From contig MHBH01000009.1 of the NCBI GenBank assembly GCA_001804805.1, forward strand, positions 1-55,825: 55,825 nt of DNA, given 5' to 3'. Below are positions 8,181-16,489 of this stretch, piece by piece. The translations under genes and the position numbers were made by a program. This DNA comes from Lentisphaerae bacterium GWF2_49_21 (GTDB lineage Bacteria; Verrucomicrobiota; Lentisphaeria; Victivallales; GWF2-50-93). The first letter of the stretch is position 1. Every line of letters begins with the position of its first letter. The notes below the pieces were generated by a model, which was not told where the DNA came from, ran no database searches, and saw only the letters and a program-made list of their open reading frames with translations.

Positions 8181-9224
8181 ATGAATCAGGGAAAAGACAC
8201 ATCTGACAAATCCGGGGAACCTGAAATCCCGCAGGTACAGCCTTCTCCGGAAAATGCCCCTGTATCTGGTTTCAGCCTGGTCTTGACCTTGCTTGCGCTC
8301 TTCCTGCTCGGAATCGTATTTTATTTCCTGATGAGGGGGGAGCCGAACGAAACTTCTATAGATAAAACATACAATCTTGACGATCTCCAGAAAACAGCTC
8401 CGAATACCATCCTGTTCAATGAACTCAAGCCGATCCCTTCAGGATTCAAGGAGCCGACATGCATTGCGACAGGATCTGACAACAGGATATACGCCGGTGG
8501 CGACAGGCAGATCCGTATCTTCGACAGTGATGGCAAAAAGACCGGAGAGATTGAACTGCAGAACCAGCCGACCTGCATTGCCGTATCTGGAAACAATGAT
8601 ATCTTTGTCGGTTTTCCATTGCAGGTTTCCGTTTTCAATCCGGCAGGAAAGGAAACGGTGTCATGGAAGTTTGAGACCGGCAGCGCCATTACAGGAATTG
8701 CCGTGTCCGGAAAAAATGTATTCATTGCCGATGCCGGGAAAAAGATGGTGCACGTAAAGGATTTGGACAGCCCGGAAAAGGAGGAGTTCAGGATAGGTGT
8801 TGCAAACAAGGAAACCGGAGATGACGGGATAGTCATCTACTCGGCATATATGGATGTCGCGACTGACGGCAATGATCTCCTGATGGTCGTCGATCCCGGC
8901 AGGCACCGCCTCAAGCTGTATTCATATTCCGGGGGGCTGGTATCCACATGGAAGAGCAATCCCGACATCGACATGAAAGGATTCTCGGGATGCTGCAATC
9001 CTTCCCATATCGCCATATGTCCGCCGGGAAAAGTCGTCACCAGCGAGAAATCAATTCCAAGGATAAAATTATATTCAGCAACCGGGGATTTCGTCGGTGT
9101 CGTCGCCCCTCCGGAATCATTTAAGCCGGGACAGATGCCGTGCGATATCTCTGTTGATAAAAAAGGCATAGTATACGCGATCGATCCGGCAACAGGCAAT
9201 ATTCGAATCTTCAAAGAAAAATAG
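8181..9224 (+). CDS. Membrane-anchored NHL-type beta-propeller protein
   Basis: 347 residues. A Pro/Glu-rich N-terminal stretch is followed by a membrane segment at about 31-50 (FSLVLTLLALFLLGIVFYFL), then an NHL/SMP-30-like propeller: repeated GSDNRIYAGGDRQIRIFDSDG, SGNNDIFVG and GIVYAIDPATGNIRIF units. Each blade has the pattern 'hydrophobic-Ala-D..G-I-hydrophobic' typical of NHL repeats. It starts 9 bp after the PQQ-like gene and shares that protein's cytoplasmic-tail/anchor/periplasmic-propeller layout, so the two probably act together. No catalytic residues can be pointed to. It is the last gene before a 260-bp gap with a large palindromic element. Confidence 0.8.
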   Translation: MNQGKDTSDKSGEPEIPQVQPSPENAPVSGFSLVLTLLALFLLGIVFYFLMRGEPNETSIDKTYNLDDLQKTAPNTILFNELKPIPSGFKEPTCIATGSDNRIYAGGDRQIRIFDSDGKKTGEIELQNQPTCIAVSGNNDIFVGFPLQVSVFNPAGKETVSWKFETGSAITGIAVSGKNVFIADAGKKMVHVKDLDSPEKEEFRIGVANKETGDDGIVIYSAYMDVATDGNDLLMVVDPGRHRLKLYSYSGGLVSTWKSNPDIDMKGFSGCCNPSHIAICPPGKVVTSEKSIPRIKLYSATGDFVGVVAPPESFKPGQMPCDISVDKKGIVYAIDPATGNIRIFKEK

Positions 9225-9314
9225 AGGGTGCAAAAATTTGTTTGATGATGATAAAATATCCAAAGTTCCAGGTGTTTTTGAAATTCATCCTTTGCGAATT
9301 GCAAAATTCGCACA

Positions 9315-9429
9315 TGGAGTGCGGCAATTCATTGCCGCCTTTAACGACGGAATTTATTCCGTCCAGGAGCTCAAGAACTCCGCGAAATAAATTTCGCGGA
9401 ACAAGGCGGTAACAAGTTCCCGCACTCCA
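9315..9429. repeat. Multi-hairpin palindromic element
   Basis: An outer 10-bp perfect stem (TGGAGTGCGG at 9315-9324 with its complement at 9420-9429) encloses three perfect hairpins: GCGGCAAT/ATTGCCGC (9321-9338), GACGGAAT/ATTCCGTC (9346-9363) and CCGCGAAAT/ATTTCGCGG (9380-9399). The first hairpin and the outer stem share bases, so alternative folds compete. The element lies between the propeller genes and the iron-sulfur operon. It looks like a structured intergenic repeat and could attenuate read-through. Confidence 0.7.
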
Positions 9430-9484
9430 AGGTCAGGCCGACGAGCCCGCCTAAAAGTAAAATACGAGGAATAGGAGTTTCAAA

Positions 9485-9700
9485 ATGAAAGACGGATTTT
9501 CGCGGCGTGAGTTTTTAAGGCTCCTTGCCAGGGGAGGACTGCTTGCATTCCTGGGCTATTGCATTATCAGGTCCGTGCGCAAACCTGATCCGGGCAACGT
9601 AAATGCCCAGTGCCCGTATCCGGAAAAAAGGGATTGCTCCGGCTGCATGCTTGCAGGAAAATGCCAGAGCGCCTCCAAGGACACCGGAAATAATTCATAG
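9485..9700 (+). CDS. Small Tat-type membrane-anchored Cys-rich protein
   Basis: 71 residues. The N-terminus carries SRREFLR, a close match to the twin-arginine consensus, followed by a short hydrophobic stretch (GGLLAFLGYCII) that may stay as an anchor. The exported tail has four cysteines in CPYPEKRDCSGCMLAGKCQ, spaced in a way that could bind a metal or cluster. A ribosome site (ATAGGAG) lies 8 bp upstream. It is followed 9 bp later by a Tat-type ferredoxin gene and is the first gene of the eleven-gene run. A Tat signal on so small a protein suggests cofactor insertion in the cytoplasm or piggy-back export with the ferredoxin. I do not recognise a named family. Confidence 0.72.
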   Translation: MKDGFSRREFLRLLARGGLLAFLGYCIIRSVRKPDPGNVNAQCPYPEKRDCSGCMLAGKCQSASKDTGNNS

Positions 9701-9709
9701 GACACGAAT

Positions 9710-10306
9710 ATGGATAATCAAATTACTGAAAATGCTGACACGCCCATCACGAGGCGTGAGGCCCTGCGCAAGGCCGTTGCCGGAATTATCTTCCTGGCAA
9801 TCGGAGCTGCGGGCTTCACGGTTTTCGGAAGAACAAGGAAAAAACGTACCGTCTGGCAGATCGATCACACGAAATGCATCCAGTGCGGACGGTGCGCCAC
9901 CCAGTGCGTCGTCACGCCTTCCGCCGTGAAATGCTTCCATGCATTCAATGTCTGCGGCTACTGCGATCTCTGTTTCGGATACTTCAGGCCGGGCACGATG
10001 GAGTTCGACACTACTGCGGAAAAAGAGTTGTGCCCCACCCATGCCCTGAAGAGGAAATTCATCGAGGAGCCATATTACGAATACACCGTGGATAAGGACA
10101 AATGCATAGGCTGCTCGAAGTGCGTGAAGGGATGCCAGACATTCGGCAACGGCAGCTTCTATCTCCAGGTGGATCATGAGCACTGCGTAAACTGCAACGA
10201 GTGCTCCATCGCCAAGGCATGTCCTTCAAACGCCTTCGTAAGACTGCCATCGGACAATCCCTATATGCTGAAGGGCCAAACCAAGGAAGTACCCAGGAGG
10301 ACCTGA
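9710..10306 (+). CDS. Tat-type periplasmic polyferredoxin
   Basis: 198 residues. TRREALRK at about 14-21 plus a hydrophobic segment (AVAGIIFLAIGAAGFTVFG) form a Tat signal or anchor. Cysteine motifs follow: CIQCGRCATQC near residue 60, CGYCDLC, CIGCSKCVKGC and CVNCNECSIAKACP. This is enough for about three to four 4Fe-4S clusters. The arrangement resembles NrfC/HybA/RnfB-like electron-transfer subunits. It is probably exposed to the periplasm and docks on the NapH/NosR-like membrane protein encoded immediately downstream, where the stop and next start are adjacent (TGA then ATG). The terminal electron acceptor is unknown; no molybdopterin or haem partner gene is in the window. Confidence 0.82.
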   Translation: MDNQITENADTPITRREALRKAVAGIIFLAIGAAGFTVFGRTRKKRTVWQIDHTKCIQCGRCATQCVVTPSAVKCFHAFNVCGYCDLCFGYFRPGTMEFDTTAEKELCPTHALKRKFIEEPYYEYTVDKDKCIGCSKCVKGCQTFGNGSFYLQVDHEHCVNCNECSIAKACPSNAFVRLPSDNPYMLKGQTKEVPRRT

Positions 10307-11605
10307 ATGAGGAATATTTCAAAAATACTTTTCCTTTCAGCGGTGATCATGCTGGGATTTTCCTCATTCGTGACGGCTGTGGACCGTTTTCCGCGTCCGG
10401 ATTTCACGGAGACGAAGCACCAGCATCCCGTTGTCCAGCATGTCCAGCCGCGCCCCGCCGTTTTGGAATATGTCGATACTGCGGTACTGCTGGCCTGCCT
10501 GATACTGGCCGTGCTGGCCCTGAGGTCGAGGTCCCGCAGAAATATGTCGCTCCTGGCTCTTTTCTCGGTGATCTATTTTGGATTCTACAAGCAAGGCTGC
10601 GTCTGTTCCGTCGGAAGCCTGCAGAATATGACACAGGCGATTTTCCAGAGCGATTTCTTCATTCCACTGGTTGTCGTGCTGTTCTTCGTGCTCCCTCTCA
10701 TCTTCGCCCTGTTCTTCGGCAGAGTCTTCTGCGCAGCAGTCTGCCCTCTCGGTTCACTGCAGGAAACATTGCTCATCAAGCCGGTCAAGGTACCTGTATG
10801 GCTTGAGAAGTTATTGAGATTTATACCTTACTTATATCTGTCTTTTGCAATACTCCTTGCTGCTACTGGAACCGCATACATCATCTGCCAGTTCGATCCG
10901 TTCGTCTCGCTGTACCGGATGAACGGCAGTTTCAACATGCTGGTCCTGACAGGTTCGATCATCGGTATTTCATTGTTCGTCGGAAGGCCGTATTGCCGGT
11001 TCATCTGCCCTTACAGCGTGCTCCTGAACCTCTGCTCGAAATTCTCCAGCTGGCATACGGCGATAACGCCCGACAAATGCGTCAGGTGCGGTCTCTGCAA
11101 GGACGCCTGCCCATATGGCGCCATTCGCTTTCCGGAACCGGAAGCTTCAGATGTCGAAAACAAAAAACAGAAGCGCCTGCTGAAAATACTCCTTTTGATC
11201 TGGCCTTTCCTGATCATTGTCGGAGCCGGTGCAGGCCTGTTTTCCGCTGAAGCATTGAGCCACCTGAACAAGACTGTTGAAAGAGCGGAATCTCTCTCTT
11301 CCGGCCAAAAGACCCCTTGGCAGTTGGATCTTGTGACCGCGTTCAGGCAGACTGGGGCGGCTGACAAGGATCTTTATGCGCAAGCCACCAGGATCCTGCA
11401 CCAGTTTGAGATAGGCTCGACAGTGATTGGCGGCGGTCTGGGATTCCTTCTGGGGCTATATATTCTCCGCATGAATATCAGAAGGAGACAGGACGATTAC
11501 CTTCCCGACCGTGGGCTCTGTTTTTCATGTGGCAGATGCCATGCATATTGCCCGAGGGAACAGCTACGCCTGAAGAAACTGAAGGAGGAAAATAATGCCG
11601 GATAA
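10307..11605 (+). CDS. NapH/NosR-like membrane iron-sulfur protein
   Basis: 432 residues with about eight hydrophobic segments: N-terminal signal/TM1, then near 58-78, 85-100, 120-140, 165-190, 205-222, 290-312 and 368-386. Between them lie CVCSVGSLQN, FCAAVCPLGSLQE and YCRFICPYSVLL, the paired CxxxCP motifs typical of the NapH/NosR/CcoG 4Fe-4S membrane family. A CVRCGLCKDACP ferredoxin motif lies near residue 265 and CFSCGRCHAYCP at the C-terminus. Such proteins carry electrons between a quinol or cytoplasmic donor and a periplasmic ferredoxin. It starts directly after the ferredoxin stop and overlaps the next gene by 11 bp. No FMN-binding domain is visible. Confidence 0.85.
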   Translation: MRNISKILFLSAVIMLGFSSFVTAVDRFPRPDFTETKHQHPVVQHVQPRPAVLEYVDTAVLLACLILAVLALRSRSRRNMSLLALFSVIYFGFYKQGCVCSVGSLQNMTQAIFQSDFFIPLVVVLFFVLPLIFALFFGRVFCAAVCPLGSLQETLLIKPVKVPVWLEKLLRFIPYLYLSFAILLAATGTAYIICQFDPFVSLYRMNGSFNMLVLTGSIIGISLFVGRPYCRFICPYSVLLNLCSKFSSWHTAITPDKCVRCGLCKDACPYGAIRFPEPEASDVENKKQKRLLKILLLIWPFLIIVGAGAGLFSAEALSHLNKTVERAESLSSGQKTPWQLDLVTAFRQTGAADKDLYAQATRILHQFEIGSTVIGGGLGFLLGLYILRMNIRRRQDDYLPDRGLCFSCGRCHAYCPREQLRLKKLKEENNAG

Positions 11606-11957
11606 GGTGACATCTGCCTCTTACAGGATCGCCCTGGCCGCCGGACTCTTCTCGCTGGCCGTCCTATTCCTGCTCCTGTTGAATTTCCAGGAGATGAGTT
11701 GGAACGATCCCCTGTCATCTGCGAATGCCGCAAAAATCAACGGGCTGACGGCGAAGCACCGCCTTGAACCCGACAATGAATCCATCAAGAAGGAAATACA
11801 GGTTCTCGACCAGCAGACCAGGCAGTACTATTTCAACAGTGTGCGGAAGGCCCGTACAGGATCCTATCTCCTTGTCGCTGGACTCGTCATATTTATCATC
11901 TCACTGAAAATACACCTTGGAAATTCCTCAGCGCGTTCCAGGAAATCAGACAAGTAA
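11595..11957 (+). CDS. Small two-TM membrane protein
   Basis: 120 residues with two membrane segments, at about 11-30 (IALAAGLFSLAVLFLLLLNF) and 90-107 (GSYLLVAGLVIFIISLKI). A charged, probably coiled-coil stretch lies between them in the periplasm (residues 45-85, rich in Lys/Glu/Gln). Both ends face the cytoplasm by the positive-inside rule. The ATG overlaps the end of the NapH-like gene by 11 bp, so translation is likely coupled and the two proteins may form one membrane complex. I recognise no family. No cysteines or haem motifs are present, so a structural subunit role is the most that can be suggested. Confidence 0.65.
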   Translation: MPDKVTSASYRIALAAGLFSLAVLFLLLLNFQEMSWNDPLSSANAAKINGLTAKHRLEPDNESIKKEIQVLDQQTRQYYFNSVRKARTGSYLLVAGLVIFIISLKIHLGNSSARSRKSDK

Positions 11958-11966
11958 AGGGCTTCC

Positions 11967-12728
11967 ATGAAAATCATCTACTGCGATTGTGCATACAGCG
12001 ACATTGTCGATGAAAAGAAGAAAAGAGAGATCCGCTCCGCCATGCTATCATCCGGAAAGGACGTCCTCCTGGTTCCAGACCTGTGCAGAATTGCGGCCAA
12101 GGACAAAGCCCTGCTTAAGAAGGTTTCATCATCTGGTGAACTGGCTGTGGTCGCATGCTTTCCACGGGCGGTAAAGGCATTGTTCGCCTATGCCGGGATT
12201 GACAAGAAGGTGAAACTGCATGTTTTCAACATGAGGACTTCCAGCTCTGCCGAAATACTCAGTAAACTTAAAGTCCATGGCTCAAGAAGTCAGAATGAAA
12301 CTGTGAAAGAATGCAAACCAGATAAAAAATCCTGGATACCGTGGTTTCCTGCGATCGAATATGGACGCTGTGTCAACTGCAAGCAATGCCTGAGCTTCTG
12401 TCTTTTCGGTGTCTATAAGCTTTCCAAGGACGGAAAAGTCATTGTCGCAAAGCCTGAAAATTGCAAGACCAACTGCCCGGCCTGCGCGAAGGTCTGCCCG
12501 AAATCCGCAATCATATTCCCGAAATACACCGAAGCTCCGGTCAATGGCGGTGAAGTTGACGAAAACGCACCTGCAGGGAAGAACATGAGGATCGATTATG
12601 AAAAACTTCTGGCGGACGACACATATGCGTTCCTGCACCAGCGCAGGCTGAATGCGATGAAAGCGGCACAGAATGGAACCGGCGCACAACCGGCCGGAAA
12701 AACAAGGCTCCTAAAAAAAGCAAAATGA
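11967..12728 (+). CDS. Cytoplasmic two-cluster 4Fe-4S protein
   Basis: 253 residues without signal or membrane segment. The N-terminal 100 residues form a Rossmann-like region with ELAVVACFPRAVKALFAYAG, which faintly recalls the 'CSPR' segment of heterodisulfide reductase A-type proteins. The middle holds CVNCKQCLSFC and the segment CKTNCPACAKVCP (about 161-178), enough for two 4Fe-4S clusters. A Lys-rich tail follows. Its likely job is feeding electrons to the radical SAM enzyme encoded next (ATGA overlap) or to the NapH-like membrane protein. It could also be an independent oxidoreductase subunit; the N-terminal domain is not clearly assignable. Confidence 0.75.
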   Translation: MKIIYCDCAYSDIVDEKKKREIRSAMLSSGKDVLLVPDLCRIAAKDKALLKKVSSSGELAVVACFPRAVKALFAYAGIDKKVKLHVFNMRTSSSAEILSKLKVHGSRSQNETVKECKPDKKSWIPWFPAIEYGRCVNCKQCLSFCLFGVYKLSKDGKVIVAKPENCKTNCPACAKVCPKSAIIFPKYTEAPVNGGEVDENAPAGKNMRIDYEKLLADDTYAFLHQRRLNAMKAAQNGTGAQPAGKTRLLKKAK

Positions 12729-13915
12729 TATTCCAACTCACAAAACGGATGCTGATGGAAACCGACAAGAGGCTTCTGTTCAAGTTCGCCTACAACTTCG
12801 GCTGGAAGGGCATCGGGGCCGTGCGTGCCTTCGACAGGCGCGTCAGGAAAGGCGAGCAGTTCCCCGCCTTCCTGTTCCTGTCCATCACCAACAATTGCAA
12901 TCTCAAATGCCAGGGATGCTGGGTCACTCCTTCCGTTCCCGCCCTTGAACTTGCTACCGCAGACATTGAAAATGTGATCGACACCTGCAAACGGCACGGC
13001 TCATACTTCTTCGGAATCATGGGCGGCGAACCGTTGCTCTACAAAGGACTCTTCGATTTGATCGGCAAACATCCCGACTGCTATTTCCTGATATTCACCA
13101 ACGGTACGCTCCTCACCGACGAGGTCGCCCGCGAAATGCGCAGGCTGGGAAATGTGACTCCGCTTGTCAGCGTAGAGGGCACGGCCGACGTCAGCGATGT
13201 CAGGCGCGGAGGCAGCGATGTCTATTCGCACGCCATGCACGCCCTGGAAAACTGCAGCAGGAACAGGCTGATCACCGGAGTCGCCACGAGCGTCTGCAAA
13301 AGCAATTTCAAGGATCTGGCGTCAGAGAAATTCGTCAATGAACTCATCGCAAAGAAGGTCCATTACCTCTGGTATTACATTTATCGGCCGGTGGGGAGGA
13401 TTCCGCATCCTGAACTGACACTCGACCGCAATGAGATATTGGAGCTGCGGAAATTCATTGTCAATACCAGGACAACGGCGCCTATCGCCATTGTCGATTC
13501 GTACTGGGACCATCTTGGCAGGGCCCTATGTCCTGCAGCCACCGGGATCGGCTACCATGTCAATCCTGCCGGATATCTTGAATTCTGTCCTCCGATACAA
13601 TATGCTAAGGAAAATATCAGGGATGGAAACCTCTCCGAGCTTGTCAAGAAGTCGGAGTTCCTGGCGGGATTCCGGAAAATGGCAAGCAGTTCTTCGCGCG
13701 GTTGTATACTACTGGAAAATCCCGTGCTGATGGCTAAATTCATAGTTGATCAGAAGGCGATAAATACGAGCGGGCGATGCGCAGGCATCGAGGAGCTGGA
13801 GGCGATGAAGTGCTGTGCAAGCCACCATCAGCCTGGCGAGGAGATACCTGAAAAACATTGGGCATACAGGATGGCGAAAAAATACTGGTTCTTCGGTTTT
13901 GGAGCATATGGATGA
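12725..13915 (+). CDS. Radical SAM protein with SPASM-like C-terminus
   Basis: 396 residues. The radical SAM cluster motif is CNLKCQGC (CxxxCxxC) at about residues 58-65, inside LFLSITNNCNLKCQGCW, followed by the GGEPLLY motif near 101. A later Cys-rich region (RALCPAATG, LEFCPPI, SRGCILLE, GRCAGIEE, MKCCASH) resembles a SPASM/twitch extension holding auxiliary clusters. No B12-binding domain is present. The gene overlaps both neighbours by the ATGA type, so it is translated with the ferredoxin-like and DUF116-polyprenyl synthase genes. By context it may modify an isoprenoid or a small peptide. HpnH-type hopanoid chemistry was considered, but the motif set is not specific enough to claim it. 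Confidence 0.85.
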   Translation: MIFQLTKRMLMETDKRLLFKFAYNFGWKGIGAVRAFDRRVRKGEQFPAFLFLSITNNCNLKCQGCWVTPSVPALELATADIENVIDTCKRHGSYFFGIMGGEPLLYKGLFDLIGKHPDCYFLIFTNGTLLTDEVAREMRRLGNVTPLVSVEGTADVSDVRRGGSDVYSHAMHALENCSRNRLITGVATSVCKSNFKDLASEKFVNELIAKKVHYLWYYIYRPVGRIPHPELTLDRNEILELRKFIVNTRTTAPIAIVDSYWDHLGRALCPAATGIGYHVNPAGYLEFCPPIQYAKENIRDGNLSELVKKSEFLAGFRKMASSSSRGCILLENPVLMAKFIVDQKAINTSGRCAGIEELEAMKCCASHHQPGEEIPEKHWAYRMAKKYWFFGFGAYG

Positions 13916-15543
13916 TGAAAAAAAGAAATTCAAAATCAAGCGTTGAAGCCGTCAATGAAGTTCCGCAATCGGGGACTGAACGGAAATTATTCTTCAGGCG
14001 CGTCAATGAATACGTCGGAACGCATGTCCTTGTGCCGCCTGTCACGGTAGATGAAATTAAAAGGCATGCAGGGGTATTGCGCGAGGACTGCCATATCGAA
14101 AGGCGGTATTCGGATTTCATTTCCGTGCTGCTGGGGAACACCCTCTGGAGGCAGACGGTCAGCACTGTTCCGTTCAACAGGCGGATCTTCATGATCCCTC
14201 ATTGCCTGCGCGATAAAAAGACATGTCCCGCCGAGATGGATGAGTTCGGGCTTCTCTGCCGTGAATGCGGCAAATGTCCGATTGGCACCTTGAAGAAGGA
14301 GGCGGAATCCCTTGGTTATCTTGTCCTGATTGCTGAAGGGACCACTCTGGTCACGAGCCTGATCGAGCAGGGGAAGATAGATGCCGTGATCGGGATTGGA
14401 TGCCTTTCAGCGCTTGAGAAGACATTCCCGCATGTCACTTCCAATGCCGTTCCCGGCCTGGCGATACCTCTTCTGCGCAATGGCTGCATAAATACAAAGG
14501 TCGATGTCGAGTGGGCAATGGACATGCTCCGCCTGAAATCCAAGAACAGAAATGTCAGCCATGTTGATTATCATGCCCTCCAGAAGGAAGTTTCCTCCTG
14601 GTTCTCCATTGGACATCTGCAAGGTTTTTTAAAGCCGGGAGGAAGCACGGTCGAAAAGATAGCTGTTGATTATCTCGCGAAGGCTGGAAAGAGATGGAGG
14701 CCATTTATCTTAGCCGCTTCCTACAAGGCCCTTTCTCCATCCTCGGATTCAATCCCGGATGCAGTAAGAAAACTCGCCATATCAATAGAATGCTTCCATA
14801 AGGCTTCACTTCTCCACGATGATATTGAAGATGACGATGAGTTCAGGGACGGCGAGAGGACTTTGCACACGGAATATGGCGTGCCTGTCGCCCTTAACAT
14901 TGGGGATTTCCTGCTTGGCGAAGGATATCGCCTGATCGCCGAATGCAATTTGCCGCTGGCGCAGAAGGAACTCCTGTTGAAAGTGGTTTCGCAGGGGCAC
15001 AGGAACCTTTGCATAGGGCAGGGGAAGGAGCTTTCGTGGAGGCTGTCACCGGGCCTGCCCCCGGTGCGTGAGGTAATTGATATCTCATGCCTGAAGACTG
15101 CACCAGCTTTTGAAGTTGCTTTTCTGCTTGGGGCGATAACAGCAGGGGCCGATGGGAAGACCTGCAGTTCCCTGAAGGATTTCAGCAGGCATTTGGGCAT
15201 TGCCTACCAGATCAGCGATGATATGAAGGATGCCTTGAGAAGGCCCGGGAAGCATCCTGAGCTGTCGATCAATCTTGCTGTTGCCAATGAGCTGGCGCGC
15301 GGAGCCGGTAAAAAACTGATAGCCGGTGGATGGAGGAACGGTTTCAATAAGAGCAGGGAGGCGGCCTTAAGAAAAACTCTCGCTTCTCCGAAGGTCGGGG
15401 AGAAGGTCGGCAAAATATTGGATCATCATAGGAAGATGGCCATTACCTCCGCCAACGGAGTTGATAGCATCGCCTTGAAGACTTTCTTATACAGGATCAT
15501 CGGGAGAATTGTCAAGGCGGATGAAAACAAGCGATCAAATTAG
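13912..15543 (+). CDS. DUF116 - trans-polyprenyl diphosphate synthase fusion
   Basis: 543 residues from the ATG at 13912, which overlaps the previous stop (ATGA); a longer frame from 13858 is less likely. Residues about 90-205 match DUF116: IPHCLRDKKTCP and LCRECGKCPIG give five Cys (98, 105, 116, 119, 122), suggesting a metal or iron-sulfur centre. Residues about 240-530 are an all-alpha polyprenyl synthase with GKRWRP, the first Asp-rich motif DDIED (303-307), GDFLLG, and the second motif DDMKD (436-440). Both Mg-diphosphate motifs are intact, so chain elongation of isoprenyl diphosphates is expected. Fusion of the two domains in one chain is uncommon to my knowledge. Chain length cannot be told safely. 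Confidence 0.85.
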   Translation: MMKKRNSKSSVEAVNEVPQSGTERKLFFRRVNEYVGTHVLVPPVTVDEIKRHAGVLREDCHIERRYSDFISVLLGNTLWRQTVSTVPFNRRIFMIPHCLRDKKTCPAEMDEFGLLCRECGKCPIGTLKKEAESLGYLVLIAEGTTLVTSLIEQGKIDAVIGIGCLSALEKTFPHVTSNAVPGLAIPLLRNGCINTKVDVEWAMDMLRLKSKNRNVSHVDYHALQKEVSSWFSIGHLQGFLKPGGSTVEKIAVDYLAKAGKRWRPFILAASYKALSPSSDSIPDAVRKLAISIECFHKASLLHDDIEDDDEFRDGERTLHTEYGVPVALNIGDFLLGEGYRLIAECNLPLAQKELLLKVVSQGHRNLCIGQGKELSWRLSPGLPPVREVIDISCLKTAPAFEVAFLLGAITAGADGKTCSSLKDFSRHLGIAYQISDDMKDALRRPGKHPELSINLAVANELARGAGKKLIAGGWRNGFNKSREAALRKTLASPKVGEKVGKILDHHRKMAITSANGVDSIALKTFLYRIIGRIVKADENKRSN

Positions 15544-16489
15544 CATGGATGTGTTCACCATCGCCTCATCTGCTAAAAAGCACTTGGATGATGACGCCAT
15601 CAGCAAAACTGCCGCTTTTATAATGTCAAGGATGAATGAGGATGGCGGATTCCGGGGCAGGTCGTCTTCAAGCGATCTCTATTATACTTTTTTCGCCCTA
15701 GCGACCCTTGCGAGCCTTGGAGCTTCAAAACATATTTCTCCAGTAAATTCATATTTAAAAAAGATTGACACCCATCGGTTTGGTTTTATCGACCTGTACT
15801 GCCTGGCATGCACCAAGCCTCTGCTGACTTACCTCAAGCTGCCTGATAAACTCAAAGCTCTTGCCCTGTTGACGGCCCGGAAGAACAGTATGTTTACAGG
15901 CAGGGCAGCGAAGGAACTCGTCGGACGGCTTGAGGATTACAGGTCAATGGACGGCGGTTATAATCAAAATACCAAAAACTCAAAGCATGGAACTGTCTAT
16001 GCATCATTCCTGGCGTGTCAGGCATATGACAACCTAGGTCTGGAAATACCGGACAAGAAAGGAATTCTTAACAGTCTGGAAGCTTTGAAGGCTTCCGACA
16101 ACGGTTATGCAAACCAGCCGGGAATGGCCCATGGGACAACCACCGCCACTGCGGCATCAGGAATCATGATGATGCGCCTTGGCGGAAAATTTCCACAGAC
16201 TGTTGAAAAATGGCTGGCCGGGCAGCTTCTTCCCTGCGGAGGATTCAGGGCAAGCCCGCAGACACCGATTGCAGACATGCTGTCGACTTCAACCGCCGTA
16301 CTCGCCCTGAGGCACGTTGGACATAAGTTCGAATCCAGACAAAGCATCATTGATTTTGTTGAAAGCCACTGGGATGATTCCGGCGGGTTCTTCGGATCGA
16401 TGCTTGATCCTGTTTGCGACTGTGAATATACATTTTATGCACTGTTGACCCTTGGATGTCTGTTGGAAAATAGTTTTTCAGGGAACTGA
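15521..16489 (+). CDS. Prenyltransferase/squalene-oxidase-repeat protein lacking zinc ligands
   Basis: 322 residues from the ATG at 15521; a TTG at 15509 is an alternative. It overlaps the polyprenyl synthase gene by 23 bp. Five repeats of the alpha/alpha-toroid type are visible (NEDGGFRG, MDGGYNQN, SDNGYANQ, PCGGFRAS, DDSGGFFG), each followed by a helix such as YYTFFALATL or EYTFYALLTL. The fold is that of protein prenyltransferase beta subunits and class II cyclases. The Asp-x-Cys and late His that bind zinc in protein farnesyltransferases are not conserved (DML and CDCEYT occur at those places), and there is no DxDD motif. It may be a non-catalytic partner or a divergent terpenoid-binding protein for the cyclase encoded next. 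Confidence 0.75.
   Translation: MKTSDQISMDVFTIASSAKKHLDDDAISKTAAFIMSRMNEDGGFRGRSSSSDLYYTFFALATLASLGASKHISPVNSYLKKIDTHRFGFIDLYCLACTKPLLTYLKLPDKLKALALLTARKNSMFTGRAAKELVGRLEDYRSMDGGYNQNTKNSKHGTVYASFLACQAYDNLGLEIPDKKGILNSLEALKASDNGYANQPGMAHGTTTATAASGIMMMRLGGKFPQTVEKWLAGQLLPCGGFRASPQTPIADMLSTSTAVLALRHVGHKFESRQSIIDFVESHWDDSGGFFGSMLDPVCDCEYTFYALLTLGCLLENSFSGN

Noticed and set aside
12725-13915. Hopanoid-specific radical SAM enzyme (HpnH)
   Set aside because: Only the generic CxxxCxxC and SPASM-like features are visible; neighbouring hopanoid genes other than the cyclase are absent.
15521-16489. Protein farnesyl/geranylgeranyltransferase beta subunit
   Set aside because: The zinc ligands (Asp-x-Cys and late His) are not conserved and no alpha subunit gene is near.
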